Origin: an uncultured Akkermansia sp.
GTDB lineage: Bacteria; Verrucomicrobiota; Verrucomicrobiia; Verrucomicrobiales; Akkermansiaceae
DNA: 64,000 nucleotides
Reading direction: 5' to 3'
Assembly: GCA_947589295.1 (NCBI GenBank)
Contig: CANQBZ010000002.1
Location: 1 to 64,000, forward strand
The notes beneath the pieces are model-generated. The model made no database searches. It saw nothing but the letters and a program-made list of their open reading frames with translations, and was not told the origin of the DNA. Below, in pieces: positions 1 through 9,698 of this stretch (positions within the stretch are counted from its first letter, which is position 1; every line of letters begins with the position of its first letter). Made by a program: the position numbers and the translations under genes.

Positions 1-440
1 CCACTTCTGATACACGCCGAAAGGTACGGAATCCAAATGGGAGGGAGTTCATGCCGGGCAACCCTGCGGCGGTGGCTGCGTGCGCCGGCGTGGGGACGTC
101 GGCCATGGGGCTTCTCTGCGAGGGGGCGTCGGGTGAGCCATTTTTGGGGAGGAGAAGTCAGGGAGGTAGGAGAAGGACAAGCGCATGAGGACGTGCGTTT
201 GCGATTTGCGAATTTCTATTGATTGACGACATGTGTGTTGCGCGGATTTGTTTTGGATGGCGGACGTACTATATGCACCAGAAACAGGAGCCCCTACCTC
301 CGGCGTAACCCATCATACCAGGACGCGCTGGGACATGTCAGCGCAGAATTGAGCAAAAATGCAACGAAGATTGCTCATTCAAATGAACGGAGTATCGAAC
401 GCAGAGGAGATTACGGTGCGTTATCTTTGCCTTGCTCGCC

Positions 441-468
441 TTGACATCTGCTTCTCATCAGGTAAAAT
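441..468 (+). promoter_or_regulatory. sigma70-like promoter TTGACA-N16-TAAAAT, 7 nt before ATG 476 (nadC)
   Basis: TTGACA 441-446, TAAAAT 463-468, ATG at 476. Confidence 0.55.
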
Positions 469-475
469 GATGTGC

Positions 476-1345
476 ATGGACTCCCCTCATGTTTCCGATA
501 ACCGCGATGAGCTCATCCGACTCGCCCTGCGAGAGGACTTTGGCAGTGGAGACGTAACCTCGATCTATTTTGTGCCCGAGCATCTGCAGGCTCAAGCACT
601 TATGCGTCCTCGGGCGCGCGGCGTACTCTCGGGCGTAGATATCGCAGCACAGGTTTTCCGCACGGTGGACCCTTCTCTCAAAATTGACACGCAGTTGCAC
701 AACGGTGATGAAGTGTCGCCGGAAGCGATCATCATGATTATTCGTGGCTCGGCGCGTTCCATTCTGGGTGCAGAACGCACAGCGCTCAACTTCATCCAGC
801 GTCTCTCCGGCATAGCAACGATGACCCACCGGTATGTGCAGGCTATTGCCCACACTCAATGCAAACTGCTTGACACCCGCAAAACGACGCCCGGTTACCG
901 CCTGCTCGAAAAAGCCGCCGTAGTTCACGGCGGCGGCTCCAACCACAGAATGGGCTTATACGACCGCGCTATGGTGAAGGACAATCACCTGATGACGAAC
1001 GGCAACACGAGCCACTTGCAAGACTGCATCCGCAAGCTCAAGACCGAGCGTCCCGGCGTGGAAGTAGAGCTTGAGGCAGATAGTCTCGATCAAGTGCAGG
1101 CTTTTCTCCAACTTGATGGTGTCGACTATATCTTGCTCGACAATATGAGCCCGCAGCAAATGCGCCTGGCAGTGGAAATGCGGGCTCCGCGCACCAAACC
1201 CTATTTTGAAGCCAGTGGGGGGCTTACTATGCAAACCGCACCTGCTGCAGCAGAAAGTGGAGTAGACTTCATGAGCTTTGGCTGTCTAACCCACTCTGTG
1301 CCGGCTCTCGATATTGGATTGGACTTTATAACCCTGCCCCGCTAA
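476..1345 (+). CDS. nadC: nicotinate-nucleotide pyrophosphorylase (carboxylating)
   Basis: ORF 359..1345 contains the QPRTase signature (LREDFGSGDVTS, AERTALNFIQRLSGIAT, DTRKTTPGYRLLEKAAVVHGGGSNHRMGLYDRAMVKDNH). Start placed at ATG 476, which fits the upstream promoter geometry; ATG 467 is an alternative. Confidence 0.95.
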   Translation: MDSPHVSDNRDELIRLALREDFGSGDVTSIYFVPEHLQAQALMRPRARGVLSGVDIAAQVFRTVDPSLKIDTQLHNGDEVSPEAIIMIIRGSARSILGAERTALNFIQRLSGIATMTHRYVQAIAHTQCKLLDTRKTTPGYRLLEKAAVVHGGGSNHRMGLYDRAMVKDNHLMTNGNTSHLQDCIRKLKTERPGVEVELEADSLDQVQAFLQLDGVDYILLDNMSPQQMRLAVEMRAPRTKPYFEASGGLTMQTAPAAAESGVDFMSFGCLTHSVPALDIGLDFITLPR

Positions 1346-2455
1346 ATGGAGCTCAATGCTCGAGAGGCCCTGATCACGCTTAACCTCATTCCCGGGTTGG
1401 GTTCAGTGCGCATTCGTTCCCTGCTGGAATACTTCGGCTCCGCAGATATCGTGCTGGCTGCCCCTCAGAACCTGCTTGCGCAAGTGCCGCGTATTGGGCC
1501 CGCACTCGCGGCAGCCATCGCAGATTGGCGGCATTGCACTCATGTGCATGCGGAACTGGATTGTGCTGCCCATGCCGGCGTGCGTGTCACCACCTTACTG
1601 GATGATGATTATCCGCGCGTCCTGCGCAACATGAGTGATCCACCCGTGGTGTTATATTCTCTCGGCGCATGGCTGCAAGAAGATGACCAAAGAGCCGTGG
1701 CTGCTGTCGGTACTCGCATTGCCTCTCCCTACGGCATCAGTTGCGCGCGCAGCATCGCGCGCGATCTGGCGGACGCCGGCTGCTGCATCATTTCCGGCCT
1801 GGCGCGCGGCATCGACACGGCCGCGCATCTGGGTGCGCTCGATGCAGGAGGACGCACAATCGCGATTCTCGGTGGTGGCCTCTCCAGCATCTTCCCACCA
1901 GAAAACGCAGCTCTGGCACACCGAATAGCGGATGGGCATGGGGCGATTGTGAGTGAGTTCCCCATGAACATGTCTCCCTCGCGCAACTCCTTTCCGCAAC
2001 GCAACCGAATCGTTGCCGCATGGGGGTGTGCCACCATAGTGATCGAAGCTGCCGGCCGCAGTGGAGCTCTGCACACCGCCGGGCTTGCCGCCGACATGGG
2101 GAAGAATGTTTTCGCTGTGCCGGGCGCCGTCACAACCAGCTCATCGCTAGGTTGCCACCGCTTGATCCGTGATGGCGCCATCCTCTGTACCTGCGCAGCA
2201 GACATCATTGGCGATATGGGCTGGGAACCCGGCCACCAGCAACAATTGCCCCTCTTTTCTGCACCTCCTGCTCCCAGCCACCCCATCCTTTCTGCGATTG
2301 CGGCTGGACACACAACGCTAGACGCCCTCTGTAGCGCACTGGGAATTTCCGCTGCCGAGCTCACTCCTCAGCTCATGCGTTTGCAAATCGAGCGCCAGAT
2401 TTCCCCGGCGCCCGGTGGTGCATTTCAACTCTGGCCTTCTACCAAGGATACCTAG
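1346..2455 (+). CDS. dprA: DNA-processing protein DprA (Smf family)
   Basis: Rossmann-like DprA motifs (VGTRIASPYGI, SGLARGIDTAAHLGAL, GGGLSSIFPPENAAL, SEFPMNMSPSRNSFPQRNRI). ATG abuts the nadC TAA. Confidence 0.95.
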   Translation: MELNAREALITLNLIPGLGSVRIRSLLEYFGSADIVLAAPQNLLAQVPRIGPALAAAIADWRHCTHVHAELDCAAHAGVRVTTLLDDDYPRVLRNMSDPPVVLYSLGAWLQEDDQRAVAAVGTRIASPYGISCARSIARDLADAGCCIISGLARGIDTAAHLGALDAGGRTIAILGGGLSSIFPPENAALAHRIADGHGAIVSEFPMNMSPSRNSFPQRNRIVAAWGCATIVIEAAGRSGALHTAGLAADMGKNVFAVPGAVTTSSSLGCHRLIRDGAILCTCAADIIGDMGWEPGHQQQLPLFSAPPAPSHPILSAIAAGHTTLDALCSALGISAAELTPQLMRLQIERQISPAPGGAFQLWPSTKDT

Positions 2456-3453
2456 GCAAAAAAGCGCCGTGCAGTCGAGCTTGAAACATGCCGCACATTC
2501 AAGTAGCGTGTGCGCAACAGATTGCAATCCCTGTGTCCCATCTCCTCTTGCAGTTGAATGAGATTATGAAAGCGCTTCAGGTGCAGAGAGGCGAACGTGT
2601 GCCTCATCACGTCCCTTTGCCAACATTTGATACCAGCGCGTTGGCGCAGGCGTTTCCACAATCGGGTCCAATTACGCGGCGCTATGTATTCATTCGGCGG
2701 TCTTCGATATTCTAAAAGCTCCTTTGCGCCCCCTCGCAGTGGCACAGCTCTCGGTCCGCCCGTCTTGCTCGCTCTTCCCTCTATATAGACGACCTTTTCA
2801 CGCCTGTCTATATCCCTCCACCTCAGCCTCCGCACCTCCCCAGGTCTGACTCCACAGTAGAGCAGCAGCCACGTTGCCGGCAGCATGGATATAAGATCCG
2901 TCTCCCGGCATGTACGGGTAATGGCACGTATCTGTGCTCCGCTCAGAGGTACAATGCGTTCCTCGTATACTGGTGGACTCTCCACTGCTTTTACCGGATT
3001 GCTCTGGCACCACCCACGTCTTATCCCATACGAAAATACACTGTGCAGCACTGCCTTAGCTTTGCGGAATACATGCGGACTATAGCCGAAGTATCCGTGC
3101 AATAGCTTGTAACAATGGTCACTCGTCATACTACGCAGGGACACATCGCAATACTGCTGTGAACGCAATATGCGGTTTGTGTACGACCTGAGGTCTGCCA
3201 TGGTGCTTGGTCTGCGGTGACGACGAGCCCGTAAGCTCTCTTTGACGGCATACTCAAAGGATACACTTCGCTCTTGCTCAGCTGCTGTGTTGATCCCCAT
3301 GCGAATAATGCGCCGGAAGGCGTTGATAATTCCTTCCTTGTCAAATTGCGCCACCGACGCTTCCTCTGTGAACTCCACAAACAAACGCATGATGTCCATA
3401 GAACTCACGGGAAGCGTACCTACTAATTCATGATGTATACTTTTTTCCAACAT
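2452..3453 (-). CDS. tyrosine recombinase / phage-type integrase
   Basis: C-terminal catalytic domain: GVRPGEVRRLRW (Arg I), DVMRHTFASLHLKR (xxxR box), EEMGHRD, TRYLNV (candidate nucleophile Tyr). Start at ATG 3453 chosen from the promoter geometry; the ORF extends to 3471. Confidence 0.88.
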   Translation of the reverse strand: MLEKSIHHELVGTLPVSSMDIMRLFVEFTEEASVAQFDKEGIINAFRRIIRMGINTAAEQERSVSFEYAVKESLRARRHRRPSTMADLRSYTNRILRSQQYCDVSLRSMTSDHCYKLLHGYFGYSPHVFRKAKAVLHSVFSYGIRRGWCQSNPVKAVESPPVYEERIVPLSGAQIRAITRTCRETDLISMLPATWLLLYCGVRPGEVRRLRWRDIDRREKVVYIEGRASKTGGPRAVPLRGGAKELLEYRRPPNEYIAPRNWTRLWKRLRQRAGIKCWQRDVMRHTFASLHLKRFHNLIQLQEEMGHRDCNLLRTRYLNVRHVSSSTARRFFA

Positions 3454-3459
3454 CTCTCG

Positions 3460-3488
3460 AACATGCCACAAGCGCTTTCCTTTGGCAA
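3460..3488 (-). promoter_or_regulatory. putative promoter TTGCCA-N17-CATGTT, 6 nt before integrase ATG 3453
   Basis: Reverse complement of 3460-3488. Hexamers are weaker than the other promoters but the geometry matches. Confidence 0.35.
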
Positions 3489-3594
3489 GTGCGGGAAATG
3501 CTATATTGTGGCAGAACTACTCGTTTTGGCATGCAAGACAGGCTGTATTTACTTGACAAATCGCGATGTGTGGTATAGCTTCTCCGCGAGCGAT

Positions 3595-4605
3595 ATGAAA
3601 GAGCAAATAGTACGAGTCAAGGTTGCCGCATTAGCACAAATTGCTGCTGCCAGCTGCATCAAAGAGCTGGAGTGTGCCCGCATCGCCATTCTGGGGAAAA
3701 AAGGCTCTCTCACCCAAGTGCAGCAGGGTATGAAGAATGTTCCGGCCGAACAGAAACCTGCCATTGGCGCTCTTCTCAACGCTGCCCGAAGCAGTATCTG
3801 CGCTGCGATGGAGGCCCGCCTGCTGGAGCTACAAGAGCAGGCAGACGCCTCCGCTGTTGCCGATGTTGACATCACCCTCCCCGGGGGGGCCTTGCCAACA
3901 GGGGGAGTTCACCCCATTTCGCTCGTGCGCGAGGAGGCCGTGCGCATATTGCGCCGCATGGGCTTCGCGCTGGCCGATGGCCCGGAAATTGAAGATGAGT
4001 GGCATTGCTTCGATGCTCTCAATACGCCCGCAGATCATCCTGCCCGCAATGAAAAAGACACTTTCTATTTTGACAGCGGCAAACTCCTCCGCACACAAAC
4101 CAGTACTGTGCAGGCTCGTGTCATGGAAAAACAAGCTCCGCCCGTGCGCATTATCTGCCCTGGGTCCGCTTTCCGTCGCGATGCCATTGATGCCACACAC
4201 CTCTCAGCTTTCAACCAGATTGAAGGTTTGTATGTAGACCGAGAAGTGGGTGTGGGGGATCTGAAAGGGACGCTCGAATATTTCCTGAAGGCCCTTTTTG
4301 GGAATGATACGGCCGTGCGTTTTCGCCCACATTTTTTCCCGTTTACAGAACCAAGTTTTGAGATTGATGTGCTGCTGCAAGCTACCGGACAACGGCCGCG
4401 CTGGATTGAAATTGCCGGTTGCGGCATGGTGAACCCCGCCGTGTTCGAAAATATCGACCGCCAAACAGGCCACTCCCGCTACGCAAACTGCACCGGCTTT
4501 GCGTTCGGTATCGGGCTGGAGCGCCTTGCTATGATACGCTGGGGCATCCGTGATATCCGACTGCTCATCGAAAACGATGTCCGCTTCCTTGCTCAATTCC
4601 AATAA
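3595..4605 (+). CDS. pheS: phenylalanine--tRNA ligase alpha subunit
   Basis: Class II aaRS motifs (RTQTSTVQARVME, FRRDAIDATHLSAFNQIEGLYVD, GIGLERLAMIRWGIRDIR). Start MKEQIVRVK at 3595 inside ORF 3430..4605. Confidence 0.97.
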   Translation: MKEQIVRVKVAALAQIAAASCIKELECARIAILGKKGSLTQVQQGMKNVPAEQKPAIGALLNAARSSICAAMEARLLELQEQADASAVADVDITLPGGALPTGGVHPISLVREEAVRILRRMGFALADGPEIEDEWHCFDALNTPADHPARNEKDTFYFDSGKLLRTQTSTVQARVMEKQAPPVRIICPGSAFRRDAIDATHLSAFNQIEGLYVDREVGVGDLKGTLEYFLKALFGNDTAVRFRPHFFPFTEPSFEIDVLLQATGQRPRWIEIAGCGMVNPAVFENIDRQTGHSRYANCTGFAFGIGLERLAMIRWGIRDIRLLIENDVRFLAQFQ

Positions 4606-4622
4606 CCCCCCACCGCATTTTT

Positions 4623-7106
4623 ATGAATATCTCTAAAAATTGGCTCGCAACTTACATTGACCTAGCCGGGCTGGACACCTCGGAAATGGCGGATATGCTC
4701 ACCTTTGCCGGAGTCGAGGTGGAGGCAATGCATGAGCGTGGCGTGCATTCCGACCAAGTGGTGGTGGCTCAAGTGGTGCAAAAAACTCCTGTGGAAGGTA
4801 GCGACCACCTTAACGTATGTATGGTGGATGCCGGCGAGCGTTCCCTGCGCCAGATTGTATGTGGGGCCCAAAATTATAAAGTCGGCGATAAAGTGCCCTG
4901 CGCCCTGCCCGGCGCTGTGCTGCCCGGCGGCTGGCAGATCAAGGAGGGAAAGATGATGGGCCATGCCAGCTGCGGCATGCTGTGCTCGGCCTCCGAGCTG
5001 GGACTGCCCGACAAAGAACATGGTCTCTGGATTCTGTCTGAGCAGTATGAGGTAGGTACCCCCGTGCGCCAATTCACGCCCACTGACACACTCTTCGAGT
5101 TGGAGATTACCCCCAACCGCCCGGATTTGCTCAGCCATTGGGGCATGGCTCGCGAGCTGGCGGGCATCACCGGTCGCTCCCTGAAAGCCGACCCGGGGGA
5201 TACCCCCCTGCAAACAGAGCCTGCGGCAGAAAACATCCGTCTCTCCGCACCCGACATCTGTCCCCTTTACACTGCGACTCGCATTCGAGGCGTCAAAATT
5301 GCCCCCTCTCCGGAATGGCTGGCAGAGCGACTCATCGCCATTGGTCTGCGTCCGATCAACAACGTGGTGGACATCACCAACTACTGCCTCTTTGAGCTAG
5401 GCCACCCACTACATGCTTTTGATGCTGCCCATGTGCAAGGCCCTTTCAATATCCGCCGCGCCCACCATGGAGAACGCTTTACAAGCCTCATGGATGAGCA
5501 ATACGAACTGCAAGAGTGCGACCTTGTCATTTCTGACACCTCCGACAACGCCCTTGCCCTCGCCGGAATCATGGGTGGCAAAAACTCCGGTGTCACCGAA
5601 CAAACGACGGAGGTCATCTTGGAATCCGCCTGGTTTCTGCCTGCTAGTGTGCGCCACACGAGTCGCCGTCTTGGGCTGGGGTCTGATTCCTCCTACCGTT
5701 TCGAGCGTGGGGCTTCCGCGTGGAATGTCTTGCGCGCGGCAAGCCGTGCCGTGCAGCTCATCTTGCAATGCGCCGGCGGAGAAGCCGAGCCCACAGCCGT
5801 GGCCGGCCACGCCCCCTGCATCGTGCCCGAACAACAAGCCCGGCAGAGCACCGTGCTGGAGCAAGGTTCTGCGGCAAAGGTGTTCTGCGCTCTTCCTCAA
5901 GTGCAACTGGACTGGCGTGATCTGGACGTGATGACCCACGCTTCGATCCCGCACATGGAAGCCGCGCGCATTTTGAGAAATCTCGGTCTCAAAGAAATTG
6001 CCCCCGGCTGCTGGGACACCCCGCCCTGGCGGCTCGATCTGAAACGCAGTTGCGATCTGCTGGAGGAGATTGTACGTGTGTACGGCATTGGCAATATCCC
6101 ATCCACCCGCACAGCTATCTATGTCCCCGAAACTCCCCAAGACCGTGCCCACGATTTTCGCTGTCAACTTACTCGCCATCTGGCCGGCGCCGGCTTCTGG
6201 GAAGTGCAGACCTTCAAACTTATCGCAGATCAAAGCACCGACCCCATGATTGCCTGTGTGCAATACGCGCTTCCCATCAAGCCGCTGCAAGATGGCGATC
6301 TCATCCGCGTAGCGCTGCCCCTTTCAGAAGATCATGCCGTGCTTCGCCCATCTCTTTCTCCGGGCTTGCTGGCCGTTGCCGCACGAAATCTCAACCAAGG
6401 CATGGACGTATTGCGCTTTTTTGAATGCGGCCGCGTCTTCCGCAACACTGGCGGCGGTAAAGGAAAAGATATTGAAAGCGAGGTGCTGGGAATTCTCATG
6501 GCCGGCAAACTTTCCCCTGCCGGCTGGGATTCTCTCACTCCGCCTTGTGTGCAACCGCAGCATCTGACAGCCGTGCTGGCCAATCTGCTGCCAAAGCAAC
6601 GTGTCTCCATTACACCTGCCAAGCTCTCGCGCCCTGCTGCCGCTCTTTGCGCGGACATTCAGGTGAATGGGCAGACCTGCGGTTTCCTGGCTCGCGTTGC
6701 CCTGTCCGCCTGTCGCACGCTCGGCTTACCGCAAGATTGCTATTATGCTGAGCTGGATTTACGCAAGCTACAACAACTTGCTACCACTCCCTTCAAGGTG
6801 CGCGAACTCGCCCTCTACCCTGCCTCCGGACGGGACGCAACACTGGAACTTCCTATCGAAGTACAGCATGCCGATGTGATCAAAGCGGTAGAAAGCGCCA
6901 AGCAAAAGCTCCTCGAAAGTTGCAGGCTCAAAGAGATTTTCCGCGACCCCTCGGGCGAAAAACTTTCCACCGACCGCAAGGCAATGACCTACAGCTTCCT
7001 CTACCGTAACCCCTCTGCCACCCTCACGGCGGCAGAAGTTGACGCAGCGCACGGGGAGATGCTCCAAGCGCTCGCCTCCAAACTGCCGGGAGTGAAGTTC
7101 CGCTGA
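4623..7106 (+). CDS. pheT: phenylalanine--tRNA ligase beta subunit
   Basis: 827 aa, directly follows pheS. tRNA-binding (EMAP-like) N-terminus, B5 and FDX-ACB-type C-terminus. Confidence 0.97.
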   Translation: MNISKNWLATYIDLAGLDTSEMADMLTFAGVEVEAMHERGVHSDQVVVAQVVQKTPVEGSDHLNVCMVDAGERSLRQIVCGAQNYKVGDKVPCALPGAVLPGGWQIKEGKMMGHASCGMLCSASELGLPDKEHGLWILSEQYEVGTPVRQFTPTDTLFELEITPNRPDLLSHWGMARELAGITGRSLKADPGDTPLQTEPAAENIRLSAPDICPLYTATRIRGVKIAPSPEWLAERLIAIGLRPINNVVDITNYCLFELGHPLHAFDAAHVQGPFNIRRAHHGERFTSLMDEQYELQECDLVISDTSDNALALAGIMGGKNSGVTEQTTEVILESAWFLPASVRHTSRRLGLGSDSSYRFERGASAWNVLRAASRAVQLILQCAGGEAEPTAVAGHAPCIVPEQQARQSTVLEQGSAAKVFCALPQVQLDWRDLDVMTHASIPHMEAARILRNLGLKEIAPGCWDTPPWRLDLKRSCDLLEEIVRVYGIGNIPSTRTAIYVPETPQDRAHDFRCQLTRHLAGAGFWEVQTFKLIADQSTDPMIACVQYALPIKPLQDGDLIRVALPLSEDHAVLRPSLSPGLLAVAARNLNQGMDVLRFFECGRVFRNTGGGKGKDIESEVLGILMAGKLSPAGWDSLTPPCVQPQHLTAVLANLLPKQRVSITPAKLSRPAAALCADIQVNGQTCGFLARVALSACRTLGLPQDCYYAELDLRKLQQLATTPFKVRELALYPASGRDATLELPIEVQHADVIKAVESAKQKLLESCRLKEIFRDPSGEKLSTDRKAMTYSFLYRNPSATLTAAEVDAAHGEMLQALASKLPGVKFR

Positions 7107-7172
7107 ACAACCGTTCATCCCGTCCTTCTGCGGCTCCCACTGTCAGAGCAAATACGGATGAAAAAATTAGGC

Positions 7173-7200
7173 TTGTCAAAAAGGGAAAGTATGGTAAGAT
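7173..7200 (+). promoter_or_regulatory. promoter TTGTCA-N16-TAAGAT upstream of tRNA-Gly
   Basis: TTGTCA 7173-7178 and TAAGAT 7195-7200; the tRNA begins at 7215. Confidence 0.55.
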
Positions 7201-7214
7201 GTCCAGCACAAAGC

Positions 7215-7285
7215 GCGGGTATAGCTTAATGGTAAAGCTCCAGCCTTCCAAGCTGATTATGCGGGTTCGATTCCCGCTACCCGCT
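7215..7285 (+). tRNA. tRNA-Gly (anticodon UCC)
   Basis: GCGGGTA/TACCCGC acceptor stem, GCTT/AAGC D-stem, anticodon loop CTTCCAA, T-arm GCGGGTTCGATTCCCGC. Closely resembles bacterial tRNA-Gly(UCC). 3' CCA not encoded. Confidence 0.93.
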
Positions 7286-7361
7286 GAGCCATGCAGGAGC
7301 CAAGCAGCCTGAAAAGCGGGCTTTTTGCCAGCAAAGTGACCCGAGCAACCCCTGCAAAGCT

Positions 7362-8471
7362 ATGAGAGTAGAGCGAAAGGTGCTGTTGCTGAGCATAGGA
7401 TATGGACGCGGGCACGAGGCAGCAGCCAGAGCGCTTGCGCAGGAGATGCAGGCAAGAGATTGGCAAACGCTGGTAGTTGACCCTTGCGCAGAGGCGAGAC
7501 CTAGTATATTCCGCTGCACTCAGGTGATCTACCGAATGTGTGTACGCCGGTTACCGTGGGCTTGGGGAATTGCCTACGCTCAGATAGATGCAACCGATTG
7601 GTCTCGCATGCTGCACCTGCCGGGCATAGCCAGCACCATGCAGTGGCTGCGCAACGAGCTACGCCGCACGCGACCCGACCTCATCGTGTGCACCTATCCC
7701 CTGTATGCCTATATGCTGGATGCCCTGGCACAACGCGGCGAATTGCACATACCTTACGCGGTTGTTGTGACGGACGCCCTCCATGTCAACAGCGCTTGGG
7801 TTCGTACCCAAGCTCCGCTCATCTGCTTGCCTGACGCGGAGAGCTGTGCGCGTGTGCGTTCCCGCTTCGGAGTGCCCGCTTCGCGTTTATGCACCACAGG
7901 ATTTCCTGTGAGGAGTGAGTTTATGCCATGTGCTGACCGCACGGTGCCGGGACGTGATGGACAGGAACTACGGGTCGTATATGGGGCTCACGCCCAGCTC
8001 GGGCGAGTGTGCGCAGATGTGCGAGCTATCTTGGCGGCCTGGCCCGAAGTTCAGTTGACGCTGCTGGCCGAAGAGCGCGAAGCTCGCCTGCGTGCCATGT
8101 TGGGCAGTATAGGAAGCCAAGTACACTTCTTTGGAAACTCTGGGCAAAACATCGCAGAGCCACTGCGTCGAGCTCATTTTTACATTGGCAAGGCTGGAGC
8201 GGCCACCGTGTTTGAAGCCTACGCCACGCACACGCCTGTGGTAGTCAACTATGCGTTACCCGGGCAAGAGGAGGGTAACCAGCAACTGCTGCTCAACGAT
8301 GGAGCCGGGGCACGTGTTGACAGCACGGCAGAACTGATACAAACCATGACGCAGTTGCTGGCACGGGAAGCTGCCGGCTGGCAACGTATGGTGCATGCAA
8401 TGAATGTAAGTGACCGGGGACATGGGGCGGCTAGCACTGTTGATGCACTCCAAATTCGCTTTTTCCCATGA
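7362..8471 (+). CDS. glycosyltransferase, MGDG synthase/MurG-like (GT28) family
   Basis: N-terminal VLLLSIGYGRGHEAAARALAQEM and C-terminal FYIGKAGAATVFEAYATHTPVVVNYALPGQEEGN donor-binding motif. Confidence 0.85.
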   Translation: MRVERKVLLLSIGYGRGHEAAARALAQEMQARDWQTLVVDPCAEARPSIFRCTQVIYRMCVRRLPWAWGIAYAQIDATDWSRMLHLPGIASTMQWLRNELRRTRPDLIVCTYPLYAYMLDALAQRGELHIPYAVVVTDALHVNSAWVRTQAPLICLPDAESCARVRSRFGVPASRLCTTGFPVRSEFMPCADRTVPGRDGQELRVVYGAHAQLGRVCADVRAILAAWPEVQLTLLAEEREARLRAMLGSIGSQVHFFGNSGQNIAEPLRRAHFYIGKAGAATVFEAYATHTPVVVNYALPGQEEGNQQLLLNDGAGARVDSTAELIQTMTQLLAREAAGWQRMVHAMNVSDRGHGAASTVDALQIRFFP

Positions 8472-9238
8472 AAAACGATCAACCTATTTTACTAGTGGAT
8501 AATTCTAACACGCGCACCAAATGCGCTCTGGCAACGGCCGACGGCATGTTGTGCGAACCGATGCGATACTTGCCCACTGCGCAGATAAGCCCGGATAATG
8601 TGCATGCCACACTGACAGGGTGGGATTACGGACAGGTTGTACTCTGCTCTGTGGCGCCAACTGCAGCAGCTGTCCTGCGCTCGGTCTTTGCCAAGCACCC
8701 GATCCACAACATCAGCCATGCTGATTGTCCGCAACTGCTGCGTCTCTACGAAAACCCTGCATGCGTAGGCCCGGATCGTTTGGCTAATGCAGCCGCCCTT
8801 GCGCTGCACTACTGTTTGCCCGCCCTAGCCGTGGATATGGGAACCGCTTGCACGTTTGATACGGTGGTACTGGAGGACGGGTTGCATACATTGCTGGGAG
8901 GCGCCATTGCTCCCGGACTGCGCGCGCTTGCCGCTGCCCCTGCGCTGAGTACGCAGTTGCTCCCGCAGCTATCGCAGACCGAGCTGGCAGAACGCATCAA
9001 CTCCCCGCTGGCGCGTGACACACGCCATGCCCTGCGCGCGGGAATACTTATTGGCTACGAGGAGATGCTGCACGGTATCGCACAGCGTGTCCAAGCGCAG
9101 GTTGGAACCAGAGTATGTACCGTAGTGACCGGTGGGGATGCCTTATGGTGCGGCGTGAAGCCGGAATGGGCCGACTATGTGGATCACGAATTGACGATGA
9201 AGGGGATGCTTGCTCTCGCCCAAGGTAAAATACGCTGA
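8468..9238 (+). CDS. coaX: type III pantothenate kinase
   Basis: ASKHA fold motifs ILLVDNSNTRTKCAL, CVGPDRLANAAAL, AVDMGTACTFDTV, GGAIAPGLRAL. Confidence 0.93.
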   Translation: MKNDQPILLVDNSNTRTKCALATADGMLCEPMRYLPTAQISPDNVHATLTGWDYGQVVLCSVAPTAAAVLRSVFAKHPIHNISHADCPQLLRLYENPACVGPDRLANAAALALHYCLPALAVDMGTACTFDTVVLEDGLHTLLGGAIAPGLRALAAAPALSTQLLPQLSQTELAERINSPLARDTRHALRAGILIGYEEMLHGIAQRVQAQVGTRVCTVVTGGDALWCGVKPEWADYVDHELTMKGMLALAQGKIR

Positions 9239-9265
9239 TTTTTCTGCGATATCGCAAAATAAGAG

Positions 9266-9294
9266 TTGATTCTGAGGCAAAGTTGAGATAGAAT
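9266..9294 (+). promoter_or_regulatory. promoter TTGATT-N17-TAGAAT for acpP
   Basis: TTGATT 9266-9271 and TAGAAT 9289-9294, giving a leader of about 27 nt before ATG 9328. Confidence 0.5.
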
Positions 9295-9327
9295 ACACGC
9301 ACCTCAATTCAGTCATACATCATTTAT

Positions 9328-9570
9328 ATGTCCGACAATATCGAATCCCAGGTAATAGACGTCATCGTCGAGCAACTCGGCGTGGATCGTGAAAAGGTGA
9401 CCCCTGATGCCAAGTTCATTGATGATCTCGGCGCAGATTCTCTTGACACCGTTGAACTCGTCATGACTTTCGAGGAAAAGTTTTCCGTGGAAGTGCCCGA
9501 CGAGGACGCTGAGAAGCTGAAGTCTGTGAGCGATGTAGTGGCCTACATCAAAGCTCACAAACAAGACTGA
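9328..9570 (+). CDS. acpP: acyl carrier protein
   Basis: 80 aa with the phosphopantetheine site [15 protein letters not shown]. Confidence 0.98.
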   Translation: MSDNIESQVIDVIVEQLGVDREKVTPDAKFIDDLGADSLDTVELVMTFEEKFSVEVPDEDAEKLKSVSDVVAYIKAHKQD

Positions 9571-9596
9571 TCTTCGAAAGATTCGTCTGAAAATCC

Positions 9597-9629
9597 GGGC
9601 GGTTTCCTCCTTCGTGGTCGGGACCGCCC
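9597..9629 (+). terminator. hairpin terminator-like structure after acpP
   Basis: Perfect 7-bp inverted repeat GGGCGGT (9597-9603) / ACCGCCC (9623-9629), followed by only a weak T-tract (GTTTCATCT). Confidence 0.4.
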
Positions 9630-9698
9630 GTTTCATCTGCGCATGAACAATGCAGGGCTTGTCAGATCAAGTCGTGTGAGCAGGATGAGACCACCCGC

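Noticed and set aside
37-444. Two small ORFs at the left edge (61 and 73 aa)
   Set aside because: No domain, no promoter-start geometry, and low-complexity Arg/Trp-rich translation; probably noncoding intergenic DNA.
7286-7345. Terminator after tRNA-Gly
   Set aside because: AAAAGCGGGCTTTTT has only a ~5-bp stem with a 4-nt loop; too weak to call, and the glycosyltransferase may be co-transcribed.
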